A stretch of DNA of 64,000 nt from Candidatus Pelagibacter sp. TMED118 (GCA_002170205.2 NHFT02000003.1:11315-75314), one strand, 5' to 3'; counted from the stretch's first letter, positions 34,485-46,900 are shown. The notes: generated by a model from the letters alone, not told the origin. Program-made: numbers and translations.

Positions 34485-35987
34485 ATGAAGAAAGAAATCT
34501 ACATCAGCAAAGGAGTTGGTGAAACACGTATTGCCGTTAAAGAAAATGGTAAACTTGCGGAACTACATGTTGATAATCAATTACAAGAGAGAACAGTTGG
34601 TAACATTTATAAAGGAGTAGTAGAAAATGTTATTCCTGGTATGCAAGCAGCATTTGTAAATATTGGTCAAGGATCTAATGCTTTTTTGCCATTTTCAGAA
34701 ATTTCAGATCCAGAGTTAATTGCAGAAAAGAACGAAAAATCAAAAAACTCAAAAGAAATTGATGTGCTTTTACAGCCTGGACAAGAAATTATTGTTCAAG
34801 TAATTAAAGAACCATTTGATAAAAAAGGAGCTCGAGTTACAACTGAACTTTCTCTTGCAGGAAGATTTATCGTTTTAATACCAAAATCAAAATATATTGG
34901 TGTTTCTAAAAAAATGAGGGATAAATATGAGCGAAGACGCCTAAAGAAGATAGCATTAAGTATTAAGAAACCAGGATTAGGAATGATCCTTAGGACTGTC
35001 GCGGAAGGTAAAACAGATTCCCAAATAGAAAATGATTATAAAAACCTTACCGCTAAATATAATGATTTATTAAAAAACGCAGAAAAAAATAAAGCTCCGA
35101 CACTAATTCATAATGATTTGAAAGTTACCTCTAGTGTTTTAAGAGATTTAATTAGCGAAAAAGTAGAAAAAATCATTGTTGATTCAAAAGAAGACTATAA
35201 AAAAATTCAAAAAATGGTCAAAGAAGATGCGCTTGAGATTGGAGATGCATTAGAACATTATAAAAAAAGAGAACCTCTATTTAAACATAGTGGTATTGAT
35301 AATTTGATGATGAAGCTGTTAAGGAAGAAAGCGTGGCTTAAGAGTGGTGCATATTTAATCATAGAAAGAACCGAAGCTATGGTAGTTGTAGACGTCAATA
35401 GCGGAAAATTTGTTGGTAAAAAAGGACATGAAGAAAATTCTTTAAAAATTAATTTGGAAGCAGCTAAAGAGGTGTGCGCTCAATTAAGACTAAGACACTT
35501 ATCGGGATTAATTCTTATAGACTTTATAGACATGATCAAACCTGAAAATAGAAAAAAAGTTTTCTTAGAAATGAAAAAAGAACTAAGAAAAGATCGTGCT
35601 AAGGTGGCAGTATCACAAATTTCAGAATTTGGAGTACTGGAGATGACTAGAGAGAGAACAGGTCTAAGTATAATCGATTCATTGACAGATTGTTGCGAGG
35701 TTTGTGCAGGAAATGGTAGAATTCTTTCTAAAGATACTTTACTCACTAGAATTGATTATTGGTTACGCGATTATAAAAAGAAATATAAGGACTTGAGACT
35801 AAAATTATATTTACATCCAAGGTTAGCTGACTATCTAAAGAAAGAAAAGACACGAGATTACATAAGCTTAATGTGGAAAAATTTTATTTATTTAAAAGTA
35901 GTTACTGATGATTCAATGAATAAGAATGAATTTAGATTTACAAAGATATCTGATTCTAAAGATATAACAAATGAAATAGGTACTTGA
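34485..35987 (+). CDS. rng: Ribonuclease G/E family endoribonuclease
   Basis: The 500-residue protein has an S1 domain near 35-120 (AFVNIGQGSNAFLPF), then the RNase E/G catalytic core with the metal-binding VVVDVNSGKFVG and LILIDFIDM, and the zinc-link CCEVCAGNGR. There is no long disordered C-terminal scaffold, so it is closer to RNase G or the catalytic half of RNase E. It cleaves single-stranded RNA in rRNA maturation and mRNA decay. Genes for L21 and L27 follow, a common arrangement. Confidence 0.93.
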   Translation: MKKEIYISKGVGETRIAVKENGKLAELHVDNQLQERTVGNIYKGVVENVIPGMQAAFVNIGQGSNAFLPFSEISDPELIAEKNEKSKNSKEIDVLLQPGQEIIVQVIKEPFDKKGARVTTELSLAGRFIVLIPKSKYIGVSKKMRDKYERRRLKKIALSIKKPGLGMILRTVAEGKTDSQIENDYKNLTAKYNDLLKNAEKNKAPTLIHNDLKVTSSVLRDLISEKVEKIIVDSKEDYKKIQKMVKEDALEIGDALEHYKKREPLFKHSGIDNLMMKLLRKKAWLKSGAYLIIERTEAMVVVDVNSGKFVGKKGHEENSLKINLEAAKEVCAQLRLRHLSGLILIDFIDMIKPENRKKVFLEMKKELRKDRAKVAVSQISEFGVLEMTRERTGLSIIDSLTDCCEVCAGNGRILSKDTLLTRIDYWLRDYKKKYKDLRLKLYLHPRLADYLKKEKTRDYISLMWKNFIYLKVVTDDSMNKNEFRFTKISDSKDITNEIGT

Positions 35988-36020
35988 AAAGGAAGAAATT
36001 AGCTATTAAGTTCCCACGCT

Positions 36021-36380
36021 ATGTTTGCAATTGTTGAAATATATGGAAAGCAGTATAAAGTTGCTAAAGGCGACAAACTCTTAGTTAATTCTAAGATTGA
36101 TATCGCTGAAGGTAAAACTATTAAATTTGAAAATGTCAAAGCTGTTTCGGATAAAGATAAAAATCTTTTTGATTCAAAAGATTTAGCCAAATATAATGTT
36201 AGTGCTAAAGTTCTTGAACATTCAAGGGACTCAAAGGTTACTATTATCAAAAAGAAAAGAAGAAAAGGCTATCAAAGAAAACGTGGACATAGACAAGACT
36301 TAACGTTACTACAAATTCAGTCAATTTCAGCTACTAAAACAAAAAAAACAGCTGTTAAAAAAACTGAAGAAAAAAAATAA
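36021..36380 (+). CDS. rplU: 50S ribosomal protein L21
   Basis: The 119-residue protein starts with FAIVEIYGKQYKVAKGD and has the basic KKKRRKGYQRKRGHRQ segment of L21. A Lys/Thr-rich tail of about 18 residues extends past the usual end. It lies 33 bases after the RNase gene and 12 before rpmA. Confidence 0.97.
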   Translation: MFAIVEIYGKQYKVAKGDKLLVNSKIDIAEGKTIKFENVKAVSDKDKNLFDSKDLAKYNVSAKVLEHSRDSKVTIIKKKRRKGYQRKRGHRQDLTLLQIQSISATKTKKTAVKKTEEKK

Positions 36381-36392
36381 AAGGTATTAAAT

Positions 36393-36647
36393 ATGGCTCA
36401 TAAGAAAGGACAAGGTAGTTCAAGAAACGGAAGAGATTCTAATGCAAAAAGACTAGGTGTCAAAGTATCTGATGGTCAGTCAATTCTTGCTGGTGGAATC
36501 ATTATAAAACAACGTGGAACCAGATACCATCCTGGAAGAAATGTAAAAAGAGGTAATGATGATACCCTTTTTGCTACATCTCATGGCCTAGTTAAGTTTA
36601 GCAAAAAAGGTGGCACTACCTTTGTAAGCGTTGATGAATTAAATTAA
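36393..36647 (+). CDS. rpmA: 50S ribosomal protein L27
   Basis: The 84-residue protein begins [16 protein letters not shown] and has [21 protein letters not shown] of L27, given here as the KVSDGQ and IKQRGT motifs. The N terminus has no cleaved extension of the Firmicutes type. It is co-transcribed with rplU and is four bases before mdh. Confidence 0.98.
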   Translation: MAHKKGQGSSRNGRDSNAKRLGVKVSDGQSILAGGIIIKQRGTRYHPGRNVKRGNDDTLFATSHGLVKFSKKGGTTFVSVDELN

Positions 36648-36650
36648 AAG

Positions 36651-37586
36651 ATGTCTAGACCTAAAATAGCATTAATTGGTGGCGGTCAAGTTGGTGGAAA
36701 TATTGCACTTTTATCCGCACAAAAAGAATTAGGTGATATAGTTATAGTAGATGTTCCCCAAGCTGAAAGTTTTATAAAAGGTAAAGCTTTGGATATTTCT
36801 CAATTATTACCTCATGATGGATATGATTCTAAACTATCTGGGACTTCAAACTTTGAAGATATTAAAAACTCTGATGTTGTAGTTATTACTGCTGGATTTC
36901 CACGTCAACCTGGAATGGATAGAGAAGATCTACTTCAAAAAAATCTTGATATTATGACAAATGTTGCTAATCAAGTTAAAAAATATGCGCCTGATTCATT
37001 TGTAATAGTAGTTTCTAATCCTCTAGATGCAATGGTATATGCATTTCACAAAATATCGGGCTTTCCAAAAAATAAAGTTGTTGGGATGGCTGGAGCATTA
37101 GACAGTACAAGATTTCGATCATTTATTGCTGAGGCAACAAACCTATCATCTCAAGATGTAAACTGTATGGTTTTAGGTGGGCATGGCGATACTATGGTTC
37201 CTGTAAGCAGACTAGCTACAGTTGGAGGAGTTCCTCTAAGTTCGCTTTTAGATGAAGAAACCATAAAATCTATTGAAGACAGAACGAGATTTGGTGGAGG
37301 AGAAATTGTCAAACTTTTAGGAAAAGGTTCAGCTTTTTATGCCCCTGCTCAATCTGCAGTTGAAATGGTTGAAAGTTTCATTAGAGACAAAAAAAGGGTT
37401 ATTCCTTGTGCTGCTTTGTGTGAAGGTGAATTTGGAGTTAACGGATATTTTATAGGAGTTCCAACAGTCATAGGCTGTGGTGGAGTAGAAAAAGTGCTTA
37501 CCTTCGATTTAAATGATGAAGAACAAAAAGCTTTAAATAATACTTTAACCGAAGTAGAAAAAACGGTTCAAGAAACAGGTTTATAA
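36651..37586 (+). CDS. mdh: Malate dehydrogenase
   Basis: The 311-residue protein is of the LDH-like malate dehydrogenase type: GGGQVGGNIA for NAD binding, the substrate Arg in PRQPGMDREDL, the VSNPLDAM segment and the proton-relay His in LGGHGDTMVP. It oxidises malate to oxaloacetate with NAD. The Arg in the mobile loop favours malate over lactate. It shares a transcript with rplU-rpmA, a growth-linked setting. Confidence 0.95.
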   Translation: MSRPKIALIGGGQVGGNIALLSAQKELGDIVIVDVPQAESFIKGKALDISQLLPHDGYDSKLSGTSNFEDIKNSDVVVITAGFPRQPGMDREDLLQKNLDIMTNVANQVKKYAPDSFVIVVSNPLDAMVYAFHKISGFPKNKVVGMAGALDSTRFRSFIAEATNLSSQDVNCMVLGGHGDTMVPVSRLATVGGVPLSSLLDEETIKSIEDRTRFGGGEIVKLLGKGSAFYAPAQSAVEMVESFIRDKKRVIPCAALCEGEFGVNGYFIGVPTVIGCGGVEKVLTFDLNDEEQKALNNTLTEVEKTVQETGL

Positions 37587-37590
37587 TATT

Positions 37591-38319
37591 TTGACTTTTT
37601 TAAAAGTTAAAATATTTTTAATCCCCCTTTTTACAACAATAATATTCTCCCAAAATACCTTTTTAGTTGAAACATCAGTTACTGCATCATTCAAAATGGG
37701 ATCAATGAAATCTGAATCAAAAATTTTATATACTGAGCAAAATTATTTTTCTAAAGTCAAATTTTCGTTTAAAGGAAAAGGTGTTGCAAGGTTAATGAGT
37801 AGAGATATGCATAATGGTACAATTATATCTTTTCAAGACTCTTCATTGAAAAAAATTGACTATAAGAAAAAAAAATTTACTTCTAGAACCCTTCAAGAAA
37901 TTATTGCGGAAAAAAAAGAAAACCTTAACGCAGGCCAGAATGATAATTCAGAAACGAATGATGATGAAATAGAGAAATTTATGATTTCTGAAGTACCTGA
38001 AATTATAAATGGATTTGAAGCTTATAAACTTGTGATCGGAGATTCTAACAATACTCAGATATGGTTTACCAATACATCGACTGAACCTATTTTTGTAAAA
38101 ATAATTAAAGAGCAAGTCAATAAGTTTGAAAATAATTGGTTTAGTTACTCGGAAAATTTCGCTAAATATGGAATTGATGAAAATGCTGTTATTGTAAAAT
38201 TTTTTACTAAAGACGATGATGGAAGTTTTGATTTTAACTTAATCACACATGAAGAAATAAGTTTTTCACCTGAAGCGTTTAAAATTCCCAAAAATTTTAA
38301 AAAGGTTAGAAAACTTTAA
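37591..38319 (+). CDS. Exported protein, DUF4412-like
   Basis: The 242-residue protein starts with TTG and a signal peptide ending near IIFSQ. The mature part looks like DUF4412 and related periplasmic proteins that share the LolA/LolB-like curved sheet: FLVETSVTASFKMGS at the start, a central acidic, Asn-rich insert near 110-130, then INGFEAYKLVIGD and TQIWFT. The function is not known. It is four bases after mdh and convergent with the TPR gene, with stop codons overlapping in TTAA. Confidence 0.6.
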   Translation: MTFLKVKIFLIPLFTTIIFSQNTFLVETSVTASFKMGSMKSESKILYTEQNYFSKVKFSFKGKGVARLMSRDMHNGTIISFQDSSLKKIDYKKKKFTSRTLQEIIAEKKENLNAGQNDNSETNDDEIEKFMISEVPEIINGFEAYKLVIGDSNNTQIWFTNTSTEPIFVKIIKEQVNKFENNWFSYSENFAKYGIDENAVIVKFFTKDDDGSFDFNLITHEEISFSPEAFKIPKNFKKVRKL

Positions 38320-39053
38320 TTATTAATTAATGAATTTATCTTTCTATAAATCTCTTCTTCTCGTTTAAAAGGTCTTTCTAAAAGAATACCTATTTCAAAT
38401 AACTCTTTTGCTTTTTTAGGATTGCCTAATGCAATATAAGTTTTACCAAGCCAATAATATGTTCCAATATAATTGGGATTTATTTTTATACTTTGCTCCA
38501 AATAAAATTTAGCTTTTATAAATGAACCAATAGGTGGCTCAGAAAATAAAAAAGAAGCAATTCTTCTTGATGCTTTGCTTAAACTGGCCAACTTATAATG
38601 CCATTGTCCCATTATATTATAGCAAAATTCATCATTTGGCAGTAAATCGATAACCTTTAATGATAATTTTTCAATATTTTTTGATTGCTCTATTTGCTTT
38701 CTAATGCTTTCTTCTTCAACTGTTTTCCCAAGCGCGATCACGTACCACTTTAATACCTCTGAATTTTCTGAATTTAAATCATAAGCCTGTTGAATATATT
38801 TAAATGCTTTCTGAGCATTTTCTTTATCTTCATTTTTTTGTTTTGCCTGTTCTGACAAATAATGGTGAGCAATAGATAATCTTAAAAGAATATCAGTACT
38901 ATTTGGATATAAATCATTCAGTTGCTCTAGGGGAATTATGGTTTTATTAAAGTTTAATTCACTAAAATCTTTATCTATTAATGAAAAATCTTGCGAAAAT
39001 ACAATACTATAAAAGCAAGGGATTATAAATATAAATTTAATTGAAAAGTTCAA
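38316..39053 (-). CDS. Exported TPR protein
   Basis: The 245-residue protein has a signal peptide and then helical TPR repeats, notably IKINPNYIGTYYWLGKTYIALGNPKKAKELF, given as NPNYIGTYYWLGKTY. The ASRRIASFLF segment resembles regulator-of-microtubule-dynamics-like bacterial TPR proteins. It starts with TTG in TTGA, overlapping the previous stop by four bases, so it is the last gene of the sprA operon. It probably serves as a periplasmic adaptor. Confidence 0.7.
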   Translation of the reverse strand: MNFSIKFIFIIPCFYSIVFSQDFSLIDKDFSELNFNKTIIPLEQLNDLYPNSTDILLRLSIAHHYLSEQAKQKNEDKENAQKAFKYIQQAYDLNSENSEVLKWYVIALGKTVEEESIRKQIEQSKNIEKLSLKVIDLLPNDEFCYNIMGQWHYKLASLSKASRRIASFLFSEPPIGSFIKAKFYLEQSIKINPNYIGTYYWLGKTYIALGNPKKAKELFEIGILLERPFKREEEIYRKINSLINN

Positions 39054-40078
39054 GGATAAAATCTATATATCACGGGTTGGTGATCAGATATTCTATTTGA
39101 TACATTAGAATTTGAAAGCCCTGTTTCAGCGGGTAACTGTATAACACTAGTAGCAGAAGTTGCATCAAATGTTAACATAGATTGATTGATAATAATATGA
39201 TCAAAGTGAGCAGCAGAGTAGGAACTTGTCCATCCTTGCCATGAATATCCATTTGCAGGACCTTCAAGAATATTTAAATCTGTAAGTCTAAATGAGTTTG
39301 CAGAATCGAAAGATGCTGAATCAGTAAATGGGCTTAATGTTGGGTTGGTAGTACTTTGGGAACCAACATTATTAAAATCGCCGACCAATATAACGTTATC
39401 ATTTTCTCTACTATTGATTAAATAATCTGATAAAAGAAGGCTAGCGTGATGTCGTCTGGTAGCTTCATTTGTTAAATCATTAGCATCGTAAGAATCACTT
39501 CCACAACACTTGTAGTGAACATTAATGACATAAAGGTTCATAGTTTTGGTACCGTCGGTCCATGTCAAATAGCTTTCCATTGGAGGTCTGCTTGCAAACT
39601 GATATAACTTACAATTGAGATAATCACCAGCACAATCACTTGAAGAATTTGGCGTATCAGCCCATAATTCATTTTTAGAAATGTATGTAACATTTTCATT
39701 TTTATATACAAGGGCAAAGCCAAGATTGCCAGACTCTTCATCCAAAACATATGAATAATTTGGCATTGAGTTTACCATAGCGATAAGGTCTGATTCACTT
39801 GAAATTTCTTGCATTAAATAAATATCAGCATTCCATTTTTCTAATAGATTTTTTACATAATCTACTGAAGTAGAGTGTTGAGGAAATTGTCTAATGTTCC
39901 AAGTTACAACTTCAACTTGATTCGCAATATTATAATTTATGGCATTGGGGAGCTCATATGGATTGGTATTATCTTCACCATCTCCATTATCACTATCAGT
40001 TGGTGTTGAAGATCCTCCACCTCCAGAGCACGAAATGACAAAAATAAATAATAAAAAAAATTTAAGAACTTTTTCCAT
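39050..40078 (-). CDS. Lipoprotein of the endonuclease/exonuclease/phosphatase family
   Basis: The 342-residue protein begins with a lipoprotein signal (VISCSGGGG) and a low-complexity Ser/Asp/Gly linker. The EEP domain follows, with VVTWNIRQFP, IYLMQEIS (metal Glu), VGDFNNVGSQ and the C-terminal ISDHQPVIY. It is therefore an outer-membrane- or periplasm-facing DNase or phosphodiesterase, possibly for nucleic acid scavenging. It overlaps the M28 gene by 17 bases. Confidence 0.85.
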   Translation of the reverse strand: MEKVLKFFLLFIFVISCSGGGGSSTPTDSDNGDGEDNTNPYELPNAINYNIANQVEVVTWNIRQFPQHSTSVDYVKNLLEKWNADIYLMQEISSESDLIAMVNSMPNYSYVLDEESGNLGFALVYKNENVTYISKNELWADTPNSSSDCAGDYLNCKLYQFASRPPMESYLTWTDGTKTMNLYVINVHYKCCGSDSYDANDLTNEATRRHHASLLLSDYLINSRENDNVILVGDFNNVGSQSTTNPTLSPFTDSASFDSANSFRLTDLNILEGPANGYSWQGWTSSYSAAHFDHIIINQSMLTFDATSATSVIQLPAETGLSNSNVSNRISDHQPVIYRFYP

Positions 40079-40982
40079 ATATGTAATTTACTAATAAAGT
40101 ACCAACTTGTCCCAAGCTTTGTGGTGAACAATTTTCGGGAATATCATTCTGGGTATGCCAGTGGTTGTAAAATAGATTTGGATAATCAAAATCAATAATA
40201 TCTATAGTAGGAATTTTAGCATTTTCCCACAAAGGTATATGATCATCATAAATTTCGTAACCAATAGTGTAGTCAAAGGCGTTTAAAGAAAGGTCGCTTG
40301 CTAAATTCCATAATTCTTTTACTCTGTCTTTATCGATCTGATATGAGAATCTTTCAATTGGTATTTTAAGGTATTTATCACCAACCATATCTACTATAAT
40401 GCCCGAATCCGGTTTATCAATTGGTAAATTTTTTGAAAAATATTCTGATCCCATTGCATATGTAGTTGGCTGGCCAGATATCCCCACATCCTCTGCATCA
40501 AAAAAAACTAAATCTATACCAATAGGAGGGTTTTCATCGTAAAATATTGTAGCTAGCTCCATCAGTATAGCTGTTCCACTTGCTCCATCATTTGCACCTA
40601 AAACAGGAAGATTTCTATTATTTTCATTGGGATCTTCATCTGAAAAAGCTCTGGTATCCCAATGAGCTCCAATTAAAATTCTCTCATTAGATTCTTTATT
40701 AAATTGAATAATAAAATTCTTACCACTTCGTTCAATATCAGTAATGTGCTCTAGATAAGTGAAATCTTGAACAATTACTTCGGTAGATAAATTTTTAAGG
40801 TACTGTTCAAGGTATTTGGAAAAATTATTATACCCCTCTGATCCTGGATTTCTTGGTCCATAATTACATTGATCAACTAAATGTTGAAATGCTCTTTCAT
40901 GATTAAAATTAGGAATATTATCTTGTAGATTGTTTTTTGAGCAACTCGCGATGAGCAATAATATTAAAATAAGTTTTATCAT
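40062..40982 (-). CDS. M28-family glutaminyl cyclase-like lipoprotein
   Basis: The 306-residue protein has a lipoprotein signal (LLIASCSKN) and a single-zinc M28 fold: IGAHWDTRAF, the GANDGASGTAIL ligand segment, and VFFDAEDVG. The arrangement fits glutaminyl-peptide cyclotransferase-like proteins, which form N-terminal pyroglutamate on exported proteins; an aminopeptidase is the alternative. In Bacteroidetes many exported proteins begin with Gln and are processed by such an enzyme, so its place next to sprA is suggestive. It overlaps sprA by four bases. Confidence 0.85.
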   Translation of the reverse strand: MIKLILILLLIASCSKNNLQDNIPNFNHERAFQHLVDQCNYGPRNPGSEGYNNFSKYLEQYLKNLSTEVIVQDFTYLEHITDIERSGKNFIIQFNKESNERILIGAHWDTRAFSDEDPNENNRNLPVLGANDGASGTAILMELATIFYDENPPIGIDLVFFDAEDVGISGQPTTYAMGSEYFSKNLPIDKPDSGIIVDMVGDKYLKIPIERFSYQIDKDRVKELWNLASDLSLNAFDYTIGYEIYDDHIPLWENAKIPTIDIIDFDYPNLFYNHWHTQNDIPENCSPQSLGQVGTLLVNYIYGKSS

Positions 40983-43900
40983 TGTCCTCTAATAGCTACG
41001 TTTAAATTGAGACCAAAGTCTCTATCAATTCTCCTACCCGTTAACCTTGTATCATTTTCTCTATATTCATAAAATAAACTTCCAGTAATGTCATCAGTTA
41101 ATGTATAGGTAATTCTTAATACACTTTTAAGCGAATTTGTAAAATTCTGTTCAACAAAATTAATCTTATCTTTGGATCCCTCTTCTTTTTTCTGAGAATA
41201 ATCTATATTTAATGTGATATTCATATTATTTCTCAAGTTAATATTTCTTTCAGAAAATGGTAGAGAAAATCTTATTCCTTTAGAAAAATTATAAGTAATA
41301 GTAGTAAGGATGCTATTATCCGATATGTAAGTAAGACCATTTGCGACTTCATCAAGAGTGTGGGTTAAATTGCTTCTAATATTTGTTGAAATTCCATTTT
41401 TAAATGTAGTACTAATACCAACCAAAGGATTAAAAGATCTAGTAATTCTAGAAAACTGGATGCTATCATTGAAATCATCTTCAAATGATGAAATTTTCAA
41501 TAAACTAATGGGAGAGATACCATCTTCGTTAAACTTCCAAGATAGATTTTGTTTACCTGAAAAAGCATGCTCTAAGGACATTGAAGTAACTAAAGGTTTA
41601 ATAAAATTGATTTTTTCAAGCCCCCCAACCCTAAGTGACCAATTAGAAAATGGCAAACCTTCAGATAAATAGTCCCCGTATGAAATATAATCTCTACTGA
41701 TTGATCGAATATCTATATTATATCCATTAATATTTGAAGAAATACTTTCATTGAATGATATACTTAGTGATGTTTTTGGACTAAATCTAATTCCAGTTCT
41801 AGCAGAAAAAGATTTTTTTATATCATTAGCACCAGTATTTAATCCAACCTCGGATACTGATGATATATCAATATCGTCTTTAAATCCAAGGCGATAACTA
41901 AGTGGAATATCATCATTAACTCCATTTGAATTTCTAATCATATTATTTGTAATACTAAAAGATATAGGCTCAATTTTTTTAGATTCATTATAAATTCTTT
42001 CAAGGGCAAGGCTATTTTCTAATGTTTTTCTCTTTTTTTGAGATTTATCATTGACGTTTTCTTCCTCATCTACTTTATCTGAAGACTTTACCTCTTCAAG
42101 CCCTCTAGATCTTGTTCTTGGAGATTGATTAGATTGCTTTTTAGAAAGCGGTGTATAGAATGTTTCCATAAGCTCTGTTGGAGAAATTGAAAAATTCATA
42201 CTTGTATTTTTTCTTAAATTTATATTTGCTGCATCAATAATACTATTCGACGGCTTGTTCCATAAATAGTTTGAATTATATGAAAAATTTGGCTTAAACC
42301 ATTCAATCCACTGTGGACTAAAAGTATATGTAAATATCTCAGCTGTATTAGTTAATGCACCGACTTTTAAACTACTAAGAACTTCATCTCTATAATTGGA
42401 CATATCGCTTCTTACATTTTTATTATAAGTAATGTTAGTATTATCAAAAACCTTATAGTTAACTGTAAATCTTCGTTCAAGTCCTAAACTAAAATCTTCA
42501 ATTAGATCACTATTACTTCTTGAAATTTTTTCAGTTAGGTTTCTATTTATATTTATTGCGGATGTAAAAGTTGATGGAGTATAAAAAAACTTAGTTTCAC
42601 TTAATTCATCGCCAATAAAAGGTATTTTTTCTGCCCATTTAAATGCTTCGATATAATTATCTGTTGGGAATCTTAAGTTATAATCAACGGTGGTTTTAAT
42701 TTTACTTATATCAACAGACTCCATGATAACATCGGACTTATTTTGTGACGAAAGATTAAAACCTAAGCTTAAGTTATCTAATGAATACTTTATAAAAGGA
42801 TTTTCAGATTTAACCCTTTTTGAAACTTTACCATTTAAATTTAAAGTAGCTGACTTAACTAAAATTGAGTCTGGTGCAGATCCATTAGTTCGAATATCTG
42901 TTCCAGGGAAGAATTTTGGAGAATTATTAATCATGTTATAACTCATATTAACTGGAAAAGCTATTCCCATCTTGCTTGGAAATAGACTCCCTAACTGTAA
43001 ATTATTATTAAAAGTAAAATTCTCAACTGTTTGATTTGATCCAATTCTTTCTTGCAAAATATGGAAATCTGCATCTTTTCTACTATAGGATATGGTGCTT
43101 TTGCTAAAATCGGATAAATTAAATTTTGACTTAAGCCTTACAGCCATACCTGACTCTTTTTTAACTCCACTGAGTCTTAATTCATCCAACCAAACTTCCC
43201 CACTAATAGGATGGTCTGAATCGTTTTCAATACCAACTATAAAGTATTGTAATCTTGATAAAGAAGGATTTCCTATAATTTCAACATCCTTATAGACTGT
43301 ATCGTCATTTATGAAAGAATATTTCTTATAATTTAAAGAGTCTGTAAATGTATCATTTTCATTTATTAACGATAAGGTTTCTAAAGTCTCATTTTTTAGG
43401 TTTGTAAGCCAATTAAGATCTAAATTGATTTCATTTCTTTTTAACTCTTCATCCCAATTATCATAAACTGGCTTTGAAAGTTTGTAATATTCATCTCCAT
43501 TACCAAACTGAATAAAAAATGTGAGATCTGTATTATTTTCTGTGGCAAAGTCACTATTTCCATAAATGAACATTTTCATTTTATCATACATTAAAAAACT
43601 CTGACCTTTTTTCTTATCCATGGATAAGATTTTTTTTGCTGCACCTTTATATTCTGGGTCAAGGTTATCAAATTTCAAAACTAACGATTGCTCTTTAGAT
43701 CTTATTTGGTTGATTTGATCGTACTCTCCAAAAACACCCTTTGGTGGTACGTAATTTGGATTATCCTCGTCGTTAATAACTGAAACTATGAATGTACTAT
43801 CTTGCGCAGTATAATTTTCTTGATTTGCTAAAGATGTTCCAAGCTCTTGCCAGGCATTACCAACCAGTTCAATTTTAGCGATTTCAAGTTGTGTTGGTTC

Positions 43901-46900
43901 TTCAACTCCTGAAACTACAAGTCTAACATACTTTATCTCGCTTAGAGTGATATCTTGAATTTTATCAAAATGACTTATAGGAATTCTAACCAATTTCCAG
44001 CCTGTTTCTACACCATTCACCTCAGAAGATCCCGCCACATAAGTGCTATCGTTTAGTGAAATAGTCTTTGTAAAATAATCATTTGTTTTATCAAGAAATC
44101 CAGATCTGTCTAAATCTTCTGTATCTGGATATTTACCACCCGTTTGTATTCTGTCCCCGGTACCGTTATTTTCTGTACCATTTACATTCTCATAGTTTTG
44201 ACTACCCTCGACATAGTTCCAATTATCTTTATTAGGGTCTTCCGGATTAACATCAGAAGATGCATTTATTAATTGAGTTTCTCCGATAGCTAATAATTGT
44301 GAATAAGTATTCCCATTGTTATCTAAACAAGTACCAAATCCATCCTCAAATTCATCAAAACACCCATCTAATCCTGTATCTTCATCTTCTTCAAGAAAGC
44401 CATTTCCTAAAGCTAACCCAGCATCTGGAACATCTTCGGTATTTAAAGAGCCATTACCATTATAATCTTCACTTATTTTTCCTAAGTCAATAGTCAAATT
44501 TCCAGTATCTCCTCTTAGCCAAATTTCAAAAAATCTACTTCTTGTTTGGTCGTAATCACCAACAAACATAGGAGTTATAACACCTGCCCATAATGAATCA
44601 GGATCAACTGCAGATTGAAATTCTTGAGGCTCGTACTTTAAAACTAGAATGTCAGTTGTTAAATTTTGCGCCCTTTGAGATGTTGATATATTAGGCCAAA
44701 TATTATTAGTTAATACCTGCGAATAGGGATTGTACCAATACATCCTTAATCGATTTCTTTGGCTGTATTCCTGGTTGGTTTCATTATCTAAAGGCGCAGA
44801 TGATATATTCCAAAATCTTCTTAAAATTGATGGATTCGTGACCCTTTTTGCACCTTCAAAATCATCTATAAATGCTACGCCATTTTTATCCCCTGTTCTT
44901 GCATTAGATATTGAATTTGGATTAGGTAAAACTTGTGCTATTTCTCCTTCAATTGAAAAATTAGATATCTTTTCTGCATTTAAAAAATTTAATTGATTAA
45001 TTTTTGAAGATAAATTTTCTAAGTCTTTTTCATACCTTCCATTAATATCCCATATAAAATTTTGAATAGGTTCATATCCTACTTCAACTTTTTTGTTAAC
45101 AATATCTTGATCATAATAAAGAGCTGTAAGCCCAAGAAAAGAGTTTTCACTAAAATCAATCTGAGCTCTTGATCCAGCCATTATTTTTCTATCAAACGAA
45201 ACAAGATCATGTTTATCATATGTAATATTTAACTCGCTATTTGGATCAATATTCCCTGTTAAAACTATCATTCCTGAAAAATAATCTATTTGATAATCTT
45301 GGCCTCTTTCTAACTTTTCTCCATTTGAAAAGATCTCTTCACTTCCTTCGACCAAAGTAAATCCTAAATTAATTGTTGAAGTGGGATTTGTATAGTTTGC
45401 ATTAATCGTAAATCTTGCATCACCTGTATATTCTGTTCTATTTGAGGAAGTATACATTTTACCAGTTTGAAGATATGAGGAAAGTTCTGTATTATTATTT
45501 CCGCCACTTATTGTTTGCTCAGATACAAATGGAAGTAAAGATGGAAGATGAATTTCTCCAGCTACAAGATTAACAAGATTAGGATTATTAAAATCAATTA
45601 CCTCATCTGGAGATGGAGAACCCGACTGGTTAAAATTATCAAGTCCAAAAAGATTTAAAAAGGTGTTTCCGTCTTCTGCTCTGTCGCTTAGCGGTGTAGA
45701 AAAATTATCTAATATTTGAACTTCTAAGCTCTCAACATCTATATTTGTTGCACCCATTGAATAAACATTTTTAAACATTAAATCCCACACTGGATGGTTT
45801 GGATGCGATGACTGAGCTTTAATCATTTTTAATCTAAGCGTTGAATTACTTTCATTTATTCCTTCTCCAATTTGAATGATTGTTTCACCTGTGACTCTAT
45901 CTATTAAACTGTAGTGAGCAGCAATAATTTCATTTTGAAGAGTATTTTGCATTCTGATAAATCCAAGATCTTCATTTATAGAATAATGGGTTCCTCTTTC
46001 TAGTCTTATAAAAGCACCTTCCTTACTTTTATCAGAAAAATTGTTTGGATCACTAGGATCTATATAGGCTGTTCCAGGATCTGCTTTAGGATTATTTGAC
46101 GCATCAATTTTATAAAGCTCGAAATCTGTAACAACTACATTTCCTATTGGATGTAATCCGTTTACCAATGGATAATACGATGGAATATTTAAGCTAAACC
46201 CATTTGATCCGACGACATCATTTGAACCGTTTCTAAACCATTCGTGAATGAAAAAATATAAATTTTTTCTATAATCATAATCTTGAATTTCATTAACTCT
46301 TAATTCTGAAGTACCTTTATATTTTTGGGATTGTTTTTTTGTTTTTTCAACAGAAGCTATGCTAGTAATATTTACTGGACCAAGCTTGGATAGTGCCTTA
46401 ACTCCAAACAGACCTTGATTTTGACCTGAAAAAGTAACGAATTCTGTTGAAGGTAATGAAAGAGAAATATTTCCCATTTCTAACTTTTGTAAAATATCAT
46501 CTTCTTTACCTTGATAGTCTACGCGAATCGTATTTTCCCAGTCAAAATCTCTTTCTGAGTTTTGATCAAGTGAAACGGTAATATTATCGCCAATCTTACC
46601 TTGAACATTAAGTTGCTGCTTTTGGTCAAACTTAAAATTCGTTTTTTCTTGTTCTTTATAAGATGACCTTACTAGCTCTTGATCTTGATTAACCAGTTTT
46701 CCTGATAAATTGATATTTCCTTGAACTCTTAAAGAGGCTTGTCCTAATGCGCCAAGGTCTATTGCTGCAATCTGCATAAATTTATCTTTCTTCTTGCTTA
46801 TGGTAGTGTCTGAAGAAGAGTAAATAAATGGTTGTGCTAAATTAAATTTTTGATTTGATGAATAAAGGCTTTTAATGTAGTTATCAAAAGATGAAACATA

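Noticed and set aside
42690..44996. Plus-strand open frames within sprA
   Set aside because: All are short, antisense and not family-like; sprA is continuous over 2056 codons.
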